From assembly GCA_000415185.1 (NCBI GenBank), contig KE351646.1:73992-120349 (forward strand): a stretch of DNA of 46,358 nucleotides, in the 5' to 3' direction. The notes beneath the pieces were generated by a model. It made no database searches. It was not told the DNA's origin and saw nothing but the letters and a program-made list of their open reading frames with translations. Source of the DNA: Enterococcus faecalis 13-SD-W-01 (lineage in GTDB: Bacteria; Bacillota; Bacilli; Lactobacillales; Enterococcaceae). How positions within the stretch are numbered: the first letter of the stretch is position 1; each line of letters begins with the position of its first letter. Below, piece by piece: positions 33,170 through 42,523 of this stretch. Both the position numbers and the translations under genes were made by a program.

Positions 33170-33425
33170 TTAGTCTTTGCCTCGTGTATATTTGGTTATG
33201 GTTCATTTTCTCTCGGCTGTTATCTTCGGCGTGCTTATGAACTACACCTGTAGAAACGGGAAAAAAAGGGAATGCTGTAGTAAAAAAAATTTGTACTGAA
33301 AGTTGCCCACAAATATTTTTTTACGCCCCTTTTTTTCCCGTTGCGGAAGGTGTATAAGCACCAACGCCGAGGATAACAGCTGGTCGAGAGAAAATGAGCC
33401 ATAGACTACACGTTGCAAGAATAGA
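33170..33425. repeat. Large imperfect palindrome, candidate single-strand origin (sso)
   Basis: Left arm about 33183-33270, right arm about 33325-33412, imperfectly complementary. Matching blocks, read from the outside inward, are CGTGTA, ATGG[TC]TCATTTTCTCTCG, GCTGTTATC[TC]TCGGCG, GTGCTTAT, ACACCT and AACGGGAAAAAAAGGG. The unpaired centre is about 55 nt. No ORF fits. Location downstream of the relaxase gene matches the known sso elements of Tn916 and ICEBs1, where a folded single strand primes complementary-strand synthesis. Confidence 0.7.
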
Positions 33426-33526
33426 CAAAATCGCTTTGAAATTCTTTTGTTTTTAACGATTTTTATTAAAGTTTGGAGATTGTTCTTTTTAAAGGGCAAG
33501 GTCTATATGTTTAAGGATGTGATTTG

Positions 33527-33827
33527 GTGTTTATTACGCTAGTTGATCGATTGAAACAGTTAGGTTTTGTAGTAATGTCTCGTGGTGTTTATCAACTTTA
33601 TATGCTTGATATTCCTCCCTAAAACCTCTTTAGTGATTGAAGGATTTTTAGATAAAAAACGTGGTATCTATCTTTATGATTTTTATTCGATGAAGTTCGA
33701 TAAACGTAGTGGAGAAACCTATGGCTATAAAGTTTACTGTAACTGTGTTCCTGTGACTGTGATGTTTAAAAAAGTATTTAGTCATATGGCATTTATGAGG
33801 CAAATATGTGCTAGAAAGGAAAAATAG
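33527..33827 (+). pseudogene. Frameshifted (or recoded) small element gene
   Basis: Frame A: GTG 33527 with AAGGA upstream encodes 31 codons ending ..YMLDIPP and stops at TAA 33620-33622. Frame B continues without a gap from AAA 33621: KTSLVIEGFLDKKRGIYLYD and onward to 33827, about 68 residues. Both parts look protein-like and together would give about 100 aa. The junction is CCC-TAA-AAC, where a single +1 step at CCC joins the frames. Either a one-base deletion or programmed +1 frameshifting explains it. Confidence 0.55.
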
Positions 33828-33828
33828 A

Positions 33829-34113
33829 ATGAGTGAATTATTAATATTCTTGATGGGAATCTTTTTAGGTGGAGCACTTCTCCCTAAAATAGATGCCTTT
33901 TTTGCTTTGGAAACTCGTAGACAGATCAAAGCAATCTGTAAAAAGTTTAAGTGTGAAAAAAATGAATTTACCTATTATGTTGAAGATAATGATGGTTACT
34001 ACATTGTAAGTTTGAATGATCGAGAATTTAGAATTAAATTCTCCATGAATAAGCCTTATCAAATTGTTTATTGTCAAGAAGTAGAATGTGTTCGTTCAGA
34101 TATTACTTATTAA
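33829..34113 (+). CDS. Small element membrane protein (94 aa)
   Basis: ATG 33829, AGAAAGG upstream. One N-terminal helix (SELLIFLMGIFLGGALL) followed by a cytosolic mixed domain (RRQIKAICKKFKCEKNEFTYY and further). It begins 1 nt after the stop of the frameshifted gene, so they are translationally close. Unrecognised; probably an accessory transfer gene. Confidence 0.6.
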   Translation: MSELLIFLMGIFLGGALLPKIDAFFALETRRQIKAICKKFKCEKNEFTYYVEDNDGYYIVSLNDREFRIKFSMNKPYQIVYCQEVECVRSDITY

Positions 34114-34129
34114 GAAAGGATGTTGTAAA

Positions 34130-34348
34130 ATGAATTTTTTTCAAAATGTATTTAATAGTGTGGTAAACGAGGCAAAATATTTCGTTATGATTTGTATGCT
34201 ATTGGCTGCTGGCTATTTTGCTTTAGAACGAAAAGCAAGTAAAGCGATACCTGTTATCTTAGCGGTAGCTGTTGCGGTCTGGTTTGTTGGAGATACTGCT
34301 GGGGTATTTGATTGGTTGCTACGAAACATGCAATCTTGGGGTAAATAA
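34130..34348 (+). CDS. Small two-helix transfer protein (ConC/TcpD-like position)
   Basis: 72 aa. Two predicted helices (about 18-34 and 39-55) with a positively charged turn (ALERKASKA). AAGAAAGGA precedes ATG 34130. Position directly before TcpE matches the small membrane proteins of Tn916/ICEBs1 transfer modules. Assignment rests on topology and context. Confidence 0.65.
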   Translation: MNFFQNVFNSVVNEAKYFVMICMLLAAGYFALERKASKAIPVILAVAVAVWFVGDTAGVFDWLLRNMQSWGK

Positions 34349-34350
34349 GC

Positions 34351-34749
34351 ATGCAGACAATTAAAAACTGGTCGAAAATTTGGAATATTGAACGAGTATT
34401 TTACAAAATTAGTAATGAAATTTCTCTTCCACGACCGATAACACAAACATTTTTAACGTGGTTTATTATAGGGTTTATTTTGTCTCTAAAAATGAAAGGA
34501 ATTTTTCCTTTTATCTTTTCTAGTCCAGCAGTGAATCATTTGGGTATTCCCTTTGGAGTTGCCTTTTTATTAAATAAACGAACATTTCAAGGAAAGAAAC
34601 CGTACAATTATTTGCTGTCAATCGTGCTGTTTTGGATTCGCCCTAAACGGACTCGACGAGGTACTTGGGTTGGAAAAACAAAAAAATATACTCTTGAACA
34701 AATGGTATTGATTCGAGAAAGGAGTGAATCGACGTATGAAGGTTCCTAG
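34351..34749 (+). CDS. tcpE: Conjugal transfer protein TcpE (Tn916 Orf17-like)
   Basis: 132 aa. Helices at about 35-48 and 52-75, with the polar C-terminal part containing LFWIRPKRTRRGTW, matching the TcpE family (short, two-helix, basic tail) of the Gram-positive transfer channel. It begins 2 nt after the previous stop and overlaps the ATPase gene by 14 nt, a tightly packed operon. Confidence 0.85.
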   Translation: MQTIKNWSKIWNIERVFYKISNEISLPRPITQTFLTWFIIGFILSLKMKGIFPFIFSSPAVNHLGIPFGVAFLLNKRTFQGKKPYNYLLSIVLFWIRPKRTRRGTWVGKTKKYTLEQMVLIRERSESTYEGS

Positions 34750-37213
34750 TTTAGTACCAAAATTTCCTTTGAAATATTTAGAGGAAAATCTTGTATTCAA
34801 TCATGACGGCACGGTCTATGCTTACTATGAATTTACGCCATATAGTTATGGTTTTGTCGGTCAAGATAAAGCCTTTCAAATCAAAAATAATTTGGCACGA
34901 ATGATTAAGCAAGTAAAAAAAGGACGTTTCCGTTTGTATAAATGTTCGGCAGAAGAACCGATAAGTCTTGCAATTGAGCGATCCAAAAGAGAAGTAAAAT
35001 CTAAAGGTGAGTTGAAAGAACTCGCCTTTCAACATTTAGATGGCGTCAAGGACATTTTAACCAATATGAATGGCGAATACGATGTAACCACTCGCTATTT
35101 CATTGGCTTTGAACTTTCTCTTGATGAGGAAAAATTCGGGAAAAGTCGCTTCTTAGATGATGTGGTATCAGGGATCGAAGATTTCTTTCACCGCTCCAAT
35201 GCTTTACTGTTTGATGAATTTGAGAAAATTCCAAACAAAGAGATTGAACGGTATCAACGGCTGGAACGTCTATTGTACAACCGTATTACCCGACATTTTC
35301 ATTTAAGAAAAACGGAGCCCTCAGATATTGAATATATCGTTGCACATTTGAATGGAAAGAGAAATCACTCTATACAGGAAACTGAAACGTTTATGAAGTC
35401 GTTCAAAGATGAAAAAGACACCTATGTGTTCAAATATGACACGCTCAAAATGGCGTCTCCTACCATTATTGAACATGACCAGTATTTAGAAATTGTTCAT
35501 AAAGATCGTACAGAATTTGTTTCTTATCTGGCTTTATCACATGTTACAGGTGATTTGGTATTTCCGTTTGGTTCTGAATTTCTATATTACGAACAATCAA
35601 CGTTTGATTTCCCAACGGATGTGAGTATTGATGTTGAGGTGCTGGAGAATAAGTCCGCCCTCACAAAAATTCGCAATAAGAAAATGGATTTAAAGGATAT
35701 TGATGAAAGCGGGCTTGAGAGTGGTCACGATGTAGCCAACAATGTGTTGGAAGCCCGTCAAATGGCGAGTGAGCTAGAAGCCGAATTGGAAAATACAAAA
35801 GATGCAATGTATAAAGTTTCTCTAGTTGTTCGTGTGTCTGCGGATAATCACGAGGAATTGCTGAAACGAGAAAGTGATGTTCAAAGTTTTTATGATGATT
35901 ACAAAATGCGCTTAGAAGTGCCAAGTGGTGACCAGCTCTTTCTTCATTATGAGTGTTTCCCGTCGTCCAAAAGAACCATTGAAGATTACGTGCAATATGT
36001 CGAAGCTGAATTTTTAGCTAGTATCGGTTTTGGAGCAACACAAAAACTCGGGGACGAGTACGGAATCCCGCTAGGTTTCAATGTAGACACTGGAAAACCT
36101 GTCTATATTCGTCCGTGGTTGGCGGCTCAAGGTGTCAAAGGAAGTAACACCAACGCCCTTGCAAAAGCTCTGATTGGTTCCCTTGGTGGCGGAAAGTCTT
36201 TAACAGAAAACTTGTTGACATTTTGGAGTGTACTCTTTGGTGCGCTGGGTTTCCTGATTGACCCAAAAGGCGAACGTACAAACTGGAAAGAGGATTTGCC
36301 TTATTTCAGTAAACATTTAAAGACGGTCAATATTACCAACAGTGAAGAAAATATTGGACTACTTGATCCCTTCTCTATTATGTCCGATTCCAAAGATCAA
36401 GAAGCGTTGGCATTGGATATTTTAACGTATATCACAGGGGTTAGTGTTCGTGATGAAGAACGTTTCCCTTGTTTACAAGTAGCCGTTGAAGCTGTAACTC
36501 AATATGATAAAAAAGGCTTGTTGTTTGTCATTGATGAATTACGAAGACAAAATACACCTGTTGCGATGAAATTAGCGAATCATATTGAAAGCTTTAAAAA
36601 ATTGTCAATTGCAGGGCTGTTATTTGGCAATGGCGACAATCAAACAGGCTTAGACATGACTGCACCACTAAATATTGCGTTGGTACAAGATTTAACCCTA
36701 CCCGATAAAGATACCTTGCCCGAAGATTACAACACGAATGAAATTTTGAGTGTGTCTATTATGATGATCCTTGCGACTTACTCGCTTGATTTTATCAAAC
36801 TGAATCGCTCGATTTTTAAAGCATTAGGATTAGATGAAAGTTGGGCTTGGTTGAACGTTGCACAAGGTAAAATATTAGGAAATAAACTGGTGCGTGCGGG
36901 TCGTTCTATGAATGCAGGTATTGATTTCTCGACACAAAACACAGACGATTTAGGCGACGAGAAAATGAAAAATAACATTGGGATGAAATTTATTTTCCGT
37001 TCCAATGATCGTGATGAAATCGAAAAAGCTCTTGCCTTTTGTAATCTGGAAAGCACCGAAGAAAACATTGCTCGTGTTATGGGGCTACAAAATGGCGAAT
37101 GTCTATTCGTGGATATTCACGGAAACGTGGGCGTGGTTTATGTGTATTACTGGTTTGAAGATTTATTCAACGCCTTTGATACTCGCCCTCCGATGGAAGA
37201 AAATGAGGTGTAA
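34736..37213 (+). CDS. VirB4-like conjugation ATPase (Tn916 Orf16-like)
   Basis: 825 aa. Walker A SLGGGKSLTENL (about 482-493), LIDPKGERTNW, Walker B LGLDESWAW and NTDDLGDEKMKNNIGMKFIFR are typical of the VirB4/TraC/ConE clade that powers the DNA-transfer channel. The N-terminal part (1-400) is the channel-binding domain. Start ATG 34736 (MKVPSLVPKFPL) fits spacing to AAAGGAG; GTG 34724 is an alternative. Full length, no disruption. Confidence 0.93.
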   Translation: MKVPSLVPKFPLKYLEENLVFNHDGTVYAYYEFTPYSYGFVGQDKAFQIKNNLARMIKQVKKGRFRLYKCSAEEPISLAIERSKREVKSKGELKELAFQHLDGVKDILTNMNGEYDVTTRYFIGFELSLDEEKFGKSRFLDDVVSGIEDFFHRSNALLFDEFEKIPNKEIERYQRLERLLYNRITRHFHLRKTEPSDIEYIVAHLNGKRNHSIQETETFMKSFKDEKDTYVFKYDTLKMASPTIIEHDQYLEIVHKDRTEFVSYLALSHVTGDLVFPFGSEFLYYEQSTFDFPTDVSIDVEVLENKSALTKIRNKKMDLKDIDESGLESGHDVANNVLEARQMASELEAELENTKDAMYKVSLVVRVSADNHEELLKRESDVQSFYDDYKMRLEVPSGDQLFLHYECFPSSKRTIEDYVQYVEAEFLASIGFGATQKLGDEYGIPLGFNVDTGKPVYIRPWLAAQGVKGSNTNALAKALIGSLGGGKSLTENLLTFWSVLFGALGFLIDPKGERTNWKEDLPYFSKHLKTVNITNSEENIGLLDPFSIMSDSKDQEALALDILTYITGVSVRDEERFPCLQVAVEAVTQYDKKGLLFVIDELRRQNTPVAMKLANHIESFKKLSIAGLLFGNGDNQTGLDMTAPLNIALVQDLTLPDKDTLPEDYNTNEILSVSIMMILATYSLDFIKLNRSIFKALGLDESWAWLNVAQGKILGNKLVRAGRSMNAGIDFSTQNTDDLGDEKMKNNIGMKFIFRSNDRDEIEKALAFCNLESTEENIARVMGLQNGECLFVDIHGNVGVVYVYYWFEDLFNAFDTRPPMEENEV

Positions 37214-37215
37214 TC

Positions 37216-39435
37216 ATGAGAAAAAAATATTACTGGGGCAGTATTTTTTTACTGCTCTTTTTCTTGTGTTTTGCTTTAGCTCCTTCTGTTGTTCATGCGA
37301 CAGGTTGGGTAAATGAAACCATCGGTCAAGATGGCGCTGTTTTTAATTTTCAAAAGTATCCATTAGAAAACTACTCTCTTGATTTTTATGTGGATACTTC
37401 TTGGAACTGGCTTCCGTGGAAATGGGGCGAAGGAATTGGCGATGCGGTCATTTATGGGCTATACGCATTTACTAACGTTCTTTGGTTGTTAAATGTGTAT
37501 ATCAGCTACTTTGTTGGGTTCATCGTTCAAGAAGCTTTTGACTTGGATTTTATCACTAGTCTTATTTCTAGTGTGGCGACAAACATGCAACGAATTGCTG
37601 GTATTGATAGAAATGGCTTACGTTCTACGGGTCTTTTCCCGATGTATGGGAAATGGGTAATTCTCATTGCTGGTTGTTATATTGCTTATATAGCTGGTGT
37701 AAAACAACAGACGACACGGGCAATTAAACATGGTGTCGTTTTTTTTGTGATTTTCATTCTATCAGGTGTTTTTTTGATGAATGCAAAGACCTATTTAACA
37801 CAAGTAAATGACGCTCAAAAGGACATTAACAATGAAATGTTGGTGATTGCCAAAGACATTATACCCAACTCAACGGTTGGAAATGAGATTGTGGTTGCCC
37901 CTGATGTTCCTAGCGAATCTGAACAAAAAACAAAAAGTGCAACAAATGCGATTCGCGAGAATCTGTTTGAATTGCAAGTAATGACACCATGGCTTCTATT
38001 ACAATATGGAAATAATGACATAAATTCTATTGGGAAAGATAGAGCAGAAAAAGTTTTAAGTTTACCAGTATTGACAGAAAAAAGAAACACTGAAATAAAA
38101 AAGGAAATAGAAAAACACAACAATGTGAATATGTCCATTAATGGAGCTTTTTTACGTTTTGGTATGACCTTGTTAGTAATTGTATCGAATGCGATAGTTA
38201 GCTATAGCGTAGCTGTGCTTACCATAACGATGATTACGTCACAAATTCTATTTTTACTGTTTTGTGCTTTTTTACCTGTCGCCATGCTTTTCTCGCTCTT
38301 CCCTAATTCCAATCGGCTTTTATTTGGAGCTATGCAAAAAGTAGCCCAAGCATTGATGACGAAAATGGGCATTACGCTTATTCTTGCGGTGGTCTTTTCC
38401 CTTAGCCATTCATTCTTTTCCTTATCAACAGAAAAAGGCTATATTTGGGTGATTTTCTTACAAGTTGCCACATGGTTAACAACGGTAAATAAAGTCAATG
38501 AATTGTTGGATTTCATGAAACTTGGCGGTACCGATACTCGCCAAGGTAGCCGATTTGGACGAATGGCGAAGAATTTAGTATTTGCAAGTGCTGCTAGAAA
38601 TATGTTAAAGAACACTGCCTTTCAACCGAAACAACTAACTAAGACACAACCAACGAAAAATAATTTATCTGAAATAAATCGTTCAGTCAAGCAACCAATC
38701 GCTAAGCGGATCGGAACAAAAATTTCTAATGTACAAGATATGCCTCAGCAAGTGATTGAGAAAGCAAACACCATAAAAGATTCTGTTAAAAACGCACCTA
38801 CTAATGCCAAATACAAAGCGTTACAAATGAGAAGTAATTATGATGATGGACGTATTGGAACTGAAATGAAAAATAATGAACAGCGCTCGAATCGAGTAGC
38901 AAAACGTCAATTGGCTCAACAACAACGATTGAATGCACTTCAACAAGTAGATCAGCATAAAAAGGACAATGTGAGAAATCAATTATCTTCTACTGCACCA
39001 AGAGATTTAGTGAAAAAACATATTCCTACAGAAAAAAGTGGTGTGACATCCCCTGTACGTTCTAATGACGGAAAAGAAAGACGTCAATTGCCTGTGTCAA
39101 AAACAAGTTTTAATGCAAAACAGGTAAAACAAAATAGCGAATTAAAAGAGCCAAAACATATCAATAAAACTGAATCGAAACCAACTGCAATGAAACAGAC
39201 AGATAAAAAACCTTTGGTTCGGTTTAATGAAAAGAATCCCGCTCCATCAACCTATGTGGATCATTCGTTGAAAACAACTCCCAAAGAACCCACTCGTTCA
39301 CAAAAAATAGAGCAACAGAAACTATCAAAAAAAATACCGCCGACTAATAAACACTCGAAAAAAGCCACAGATGTTGTCAATCATCAAGCAATAAAATCAA
39401 AATCTGCCTCTAAACGAGGAGGTAAACAGAAATGA
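37216..39435 (+). CDS. VirB6-like membrane protein (Tn916 Orf15, EF1877 family)
   Basis: 739 aa. Signal-anchor at 1-30, then about six to eight helices (up to residue about 415) with an external loop (about 205-300). The C-terminal 300 residues are hydrophilic, Lys/Gln/Ser/Pro rich and probably disordered, perhaps a cytosolic docking tail. It belongs to the CD3337/EF1877 mobilome membrane proteins and forms the inner core of the transfer channel. GAGGTG precedes ATG 37216; the stop overlaps the next start (ATGA). Confidence 0.88.
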   Translation: MRKKYYWGSIFLLLFFLCFALAPSVVHATGWVNETIGQDGAVFNFQKYPLENYSLDFYVDTSWNWLPWKWGEGIGDAVIYGLYAFTNVLWLLNVYISYFVGFIVQEAFDLDFITSLISSVATNMQRIAGIDRNGLRSTGLFPMYGKWVILIAGCYIAYIAGVKQQTTRAIKHGVVFFVIFILSGVFLMNAKTYLTQVNDAQKDINNEMLVIAKDIIPNSTVGNEIVVAPDVPSESEQKTKSATNAIRENLFELQVMTPWLLLQYGNNDINSIGKDRAEKVLSLPVLTEKRNTEIKKEIEKHNNVNMSINGAFLRFGMTLLVIVSNAIVSYSVAVLTITMITSQILFLLFCAFLPVAMLFSLFPNSNRLLFGAMQKVAQALMTKMGITLILAVVFSLSHSFFSLSTEKGYIWVIFLQVATWLTTVNKVNELLDFMKLGGTDTRQGSRFGRMAKNLVFASAARNMLKNTAFQPKQLTKTQPTKNNLSEINRSVKQPIAKRIGTKISNVQDMPQQVIEKANTIKDSVKNAPTNAKYKALQMRSNYDDGRIGTEMKNNEQRSNRVAKRQLAQQQRLNALQQVDQHKKDNVRNQLSSTAPRDLVKKHIPTEKSGVTSPVRSNDGKERRQLPVSKTSFNAKQVKQNSELKEPKHINKTESKPTAMKQTDKKPLVRFNEKNPAPSTYVDHSLKTTPKEPTRSQKIEQQKLSKKIPPTNKHSKKATDVVNHQAIKSKSASKRGGKQK

Positions 39436-40466
39436 AAAAATACCTCTACTCCTTTTTGATTGGCCTTTTCTGTTTAGGAATGGGCATTACACTTATAGGC
39501 GGTGTTAGAAATCAGAACAACACTGTTTCTGAACCAGATGATCCTGTAACGATAGGCTTGCCTCAAGAAGTATTGCAATATGAAAAGATTGTAAAGAAAG
39601 AAGCCGCCGTCAATGAAATCCCCGATAAAGTAGATGTGTTATTAGCGATCATGGCAGTTGAAAGTGGCGGTCGCGGAAACGATGTGATGCAATCTAGTGA
39701 AAGTTTAGGGTTGCCACCTAATAGCTTACAGCCACTTGAGAGTATTAAACAAGGAGTGAAGTATTATGCTTCACTCCTTCGCTCTACTCGTGACAAGGGA
39801 TGCAATGATGATGTTGCTATTGCTTCCTATAATTTTGGTGGTGGCTATATCGACTTTGTGGTAAAAAATGGAAAAAAACACACCTTAGAAATTGCAGAAA
39901 AATTCTCAAAAGATGTTGTTGCGCCTAGTTTAGGGAATACGACAGGAGAAAAATATTATTATCCGAATCCGATTGCTAATGATCACGGGAACTATCTGTA
40001 TTGGAATGGTGGAAATTTCTTCTATGTCGCTTTAGTGAAACAATATCTTTCTTCTTCAACTGTGTCTATTGCAATTTTAGAAAATGTTCTAGGACAACGC
40101 ATATTTAATGGGCAGTGTTATGGAATGACGGCTTATTATGTACAAAAACTAGGTGGACCGCAAATGATGGGCTCGGGGTTCGAATATGCTGAGTTAATCG
40201 GAAGTGATTATGATTGGGAAAGCTATGGTTGGGAAGTTATCTTTAGTCCTAAAATTTCGGATGTAAAAGCTGGCGATGTGATCAATTGGCGTGCCGGATC
40301 GCCACTAGCTCCAGGTATTTGGGGTCACACTGGCGTTGTTTCAAGCGTGAATAAAAACGGTCAAATTGACACCTATGAACAAAATTCGGAGAAAGGACAA
40401 ATTGTTGCAAAATATACTCGTACGTTTGTAGCTAATGATGTTGTAAGCATTGTAAGAAAGAAATAA
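39432..40466 (+). CDS. Bifunctional cell-wall hydrolase: lysozyme-like + CHAP (Tn916 Orf14-like)
   Basis: 344 aa. An N-terminal membrane anchor (about 5-24) precedes a lysozyme-like domain (about 45-205) with catalytic Glu77 in IMAVESGG. The C-terminal CHAP domain (about 215-344) has Cys229 (NGQCYG), His299 (WGHTG) and the polar residue in YEQNS. Both active sites look intact. It opens peptidoglycan for the transfer channel, as Orf14/CwlT/TcpG do. In Tn916 the second domain is NlpC/P60; the layout here is CHAP-like, an independent replacement. Confidence 0.9.
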   Translation: MKKYLYSFLIGLFCLGMGITLIGGVRNQNNTVSEPDDPVTIGLPQEVLQYEKIVKKEAAVNEIPDKVDVLLAIMAVESGGRGNDVMQSSESLGLPPNSLQPLESIKQGVKYYASLLRSTRDKGCNDDVAIASYNFGGGYIDFVVKNGKKHTLEIAEKFSKDVVAPSLGNTTGEKYYYPNPIANDHGNYLYWNGGNFFYVALVKQYLSSSTVSIAILENVLGQRIFNGQCYGMTAYYVQKLGGPQMMGSGFEYAELIGSDYDWESYGWEVIFSPKISDVKAGDVINWRAGSPLAPGIWGHTGVVSSVNKNGQIDTYEQNSEKGQIVAKYTRTFVANDVVSIVRKK

Positions 40467-40511
40467 ACACGAATGAAAATTCCAACTGAAGACGAATTTT
40501 GTTCGTGTTTT
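40464..40511 (+). terminator. Hairpin between Orf14- and Orf13-like genes
   Basis: AAACACGAAtgaaaATTC pairs with GAATtttGTTCGTGTTT, then TTCTG. Weak T-run; possibly a partial terminator or mRNA processing site in the operon. Confidence 0.5.
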
Positions 40512-40539
40512 CTGTAAGAAAAAGATAAGGAGAAAAAAT

Positions 40540-41430
40540 ATGTATTTATTTCGTAAAAAAAATCAAGAAAAAATAGAAAAAAAGAAGAAAACAGGTCGTT
40601 CTCGTGTTCCTCGTATTATTTTGTTTAGTGGTTGGTCGTTGTTAGTTTTTAGTGTTGGATTTGGCGTTTACAATAATTTGACAGCTATATCCACACATAC
40701 TGTTCATGAAAAAGAAGTCATAAAAGAACAGTTGATTGATACTACAGGTCTTCAAAGTTATGCTAAAGCTTTTGCACAACTATATTTCACTGTATCGCCA
40801 ACAAGCAAAGAGCAACAAGAACAAAGAGAAAAATTAATGGATTATCTAGCAGAAAATCTTACCTATCCTACTTCTATTTATAAAGACGTAAAAGACAAAG
40901 TTTTTGTAAAAGATGTAGAGGTTTGGGAAATAAATGCTGTCCCAGAAGAAAAGAATGTATACAGTATCTTGTTAAAAGTAATGTTGGAAGCTGACAAAAA
41001 CACTTATGAGCGGGCGTACTCGATCAATGTTTATGCCAAAGATAATCAATTTTCTGTGGTGAAATTGCCAATTTTAGCCACCTTGCCAAGTAAAGCAAGT
41101 GTGGAAGTAACACAACAAATGATCACAAACAATGTGGAAGCAACCACTCGCGAATCAGTTGAGGGCTTTTTAGAAACGTTCTTTGCAGTGTATCCAAAAG
41201 CAGATGAAAAAGAATTAATCTATTATGGAAAAGAATTACAACCAATTAAAGACAATCTAACTTTCTTAGAAATTACCAACACACAGATGTCAGAAAACAA
41301 ACAAACGGTGGACATTATGTGTACGGTTGTTTACAAGGATAATGAAACAAATTTAACTTTTGAAATGCCCTATCAATTGACACTTGAAAAAATTGTAGAT
41401 GGTAAATTTTCTGTTAAGGAGTTACGCTAA
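40540..41430 (+). CDS. tcpC: Conjugal transfer protein TcpC (Tn916 Orf13-like)
   Basis: 296 aa. A basic cytosolic start (RKKNQEKIEKKKKTGR), one helix (about 27-45) and an external region of two NTF2-like domains (about 75-185 and 190-296) define the TcpC/VirB8-like family. It is an essential scaffold of the Gram-positive channel. AAGGAG precedes ATG 40540. The next gene starts on the last base of its stop codon. In Tn916 this is the last channel gene before regulators and int; here lipoproteins follow instead. Confidence 0.9.
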   Translation: MYLFRKKNQEKIEKKKKTGRSRVPRIILFSGWSLLVFSVGFGVYNNLTAISTHTVHEKEVIKEQLIDTTGLQSYAKAFAQLYFTVSPTSKEQQEQREKLMDYLAENLTYPTSIYKDVKDKVFVKDVEVWEINAVPEEKNVYSILLKVMLEADKNTYERAYSINVYAKDNQFSVVKLPILATLPSKASVEVTQQMITNNVEATTRESVEGFLETFFAVYPKADEKELIYYGKELQPIKDNLTFLEITNTQMSENKQTVDIMCTVVYKDNETNLTFEMPYQLTLEKIVDGKFSVKELR

Positions 41431-42002
41431 TGAAAAAGATTGCACTACTCATTGTCTCTGTTGCTTTGGTATTAGTTCTTAGCGGCTGTACACAAAATAA
41501 GGCGCAGACACAAATCGAAAAACAAGAAAAACAAATTGAACAGTTACGACATGAAAAAAGAGAATTGACCTTGCTTCTCGAAAATGAAAAACAGAAAACA
41601 AATGTTTTGCCTGTTGTGGAAGAATCAAATACGAATGAAGAACTCACGCCTAAGGAAGAGTTGGAAAGTCTGTTTACTTCTTTTATCCATGCGCAGTTTG
41701 AGCAAAATAGCGAAGCGTTAAAGCCACTTACAACCGCTAAGTTGTATACCATTCTTGTAGATAAAGCAGGTGAATATGAGACGTCTATCGCATTCCAAAG
41801 CACTGTAAAATCTATTATATTATATCAGGCAGAATCGTTGAATGATACAGAAGCAACGCTTGTAGGTAAAATTGAAATCGAAACAAAAGTTGGTGATTTT
41901 GAACCGAATCGTTACGAGCAATTAGTGGAATGTACGGCGCTAAAAAATACCGATGATAAATTTCAAGTGGATTCTCAACAGTTAACCAATCTATCCAAAT
42001 AA
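41430..42002 (+). CDS. Predicted lipoprotein with coiled coil
   Basis: 190 aa. Lipoprotein signal with lipobox LSGC (Cys20), then a strong coiled coil (about 25-60: KQEKQIEQLRHEKRELTLLL) and a compact C-terminal domain (about 75-185), NTF2-like in its spacing and similar in style to the TcpC external domains. It would be anchored outside the membrane near the channel. Coupled to tcpC by a one-base overlap, so likely part of the transfer apparatus. Not part of Tn916 itself. Confidence 0.75.
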   Translation: MKKIALLIVSVALVLVLSGCTQNKAQTQIEKQEKQIEQLRHEKRELTLLLENEKQKTNVLPVVEESNTNEELTPKEELESLFTSFIHAQFEQNSEALKPLTTAKLYTILVDKAGEYETSIAFQSTVKSIILYQAESLNDTEATLVGKIEIETKVGDFEPNRYEQLVECTALKNTDDKFQVDSQQLTNLSK

Positions 42003-42094
42003 AATAACAGATGTATTGAACTAATACATTATTTGTGTGCTTTTAAAGCTCTTTGCTTTTTGATAAAATAGAGAAAAGCGAAGGAGAAAAAAAT

Positions 42095-42505
42095 ATGATA
42101 AAAAAACTATCTATTTGTTTGGCAATGATAACATTGATGCTAATGATTTCTGGTTGTTCCTCTTCCGATGAAAAAGATTACTCAAAAGTAATTGATTCTG
42201 CTTTAAAGGCTAATCAAGAACTTGTTAAAGATTATGACTGGAATTTTGATGAAAACAATATTTTTGAAAGAAAAAAAAGTAATATTATGATTTGGGAAGA
42301 TGAAAATAATTACTATGTTTATTTAAGAAAAGACTTGGATGGCACTGTGTATGGTGATGGTTATCAAATTGGAAAAAGCAATGACAAGTGGGATTCATCA
42401 CCTGATGATCGAGCGAAGATAAAAAAATTTCTTGATGATAAGACCGAGCCTATTTATGAAGAAAATAACATTGAATTAGTATCGGACAATATGAGTATAC
42501 GTTAA
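42095..42505 (+). CDS. Predicted small lipoprotein
   Basis: 136 aa. Lipobox ISGC (Cys20) after a hydrophobic signal. The mature acidic domain has NNIFERKKSNIMIWEDENNYYVYL, suggesting a small beta fold (domain of unknown function). AAGGAG precedes ATG 42095; the frame extends upstream from 42053 without signal. 92 nt after the previous gene. It may be a surface-exclusion or immunity-type lipoprotein, which is common at the end of transfer operons; no evidence beyond position. Confidence 0.65.
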   Translation: MIKKLSICLAMITLMLMISGCSSSDEKDYSKVIDSALKANQELVKDYDWNFDENNIFERKKSNIMIWEDENNYYVYLRKDLDGTVYGDGYQIGKSNDKWDSSPDDRAKIKKFLDDKTEPIYEENNIELVSDNMSIR

Positions 42506-42523
42506 AAAAAGAATAGAAAAAAG

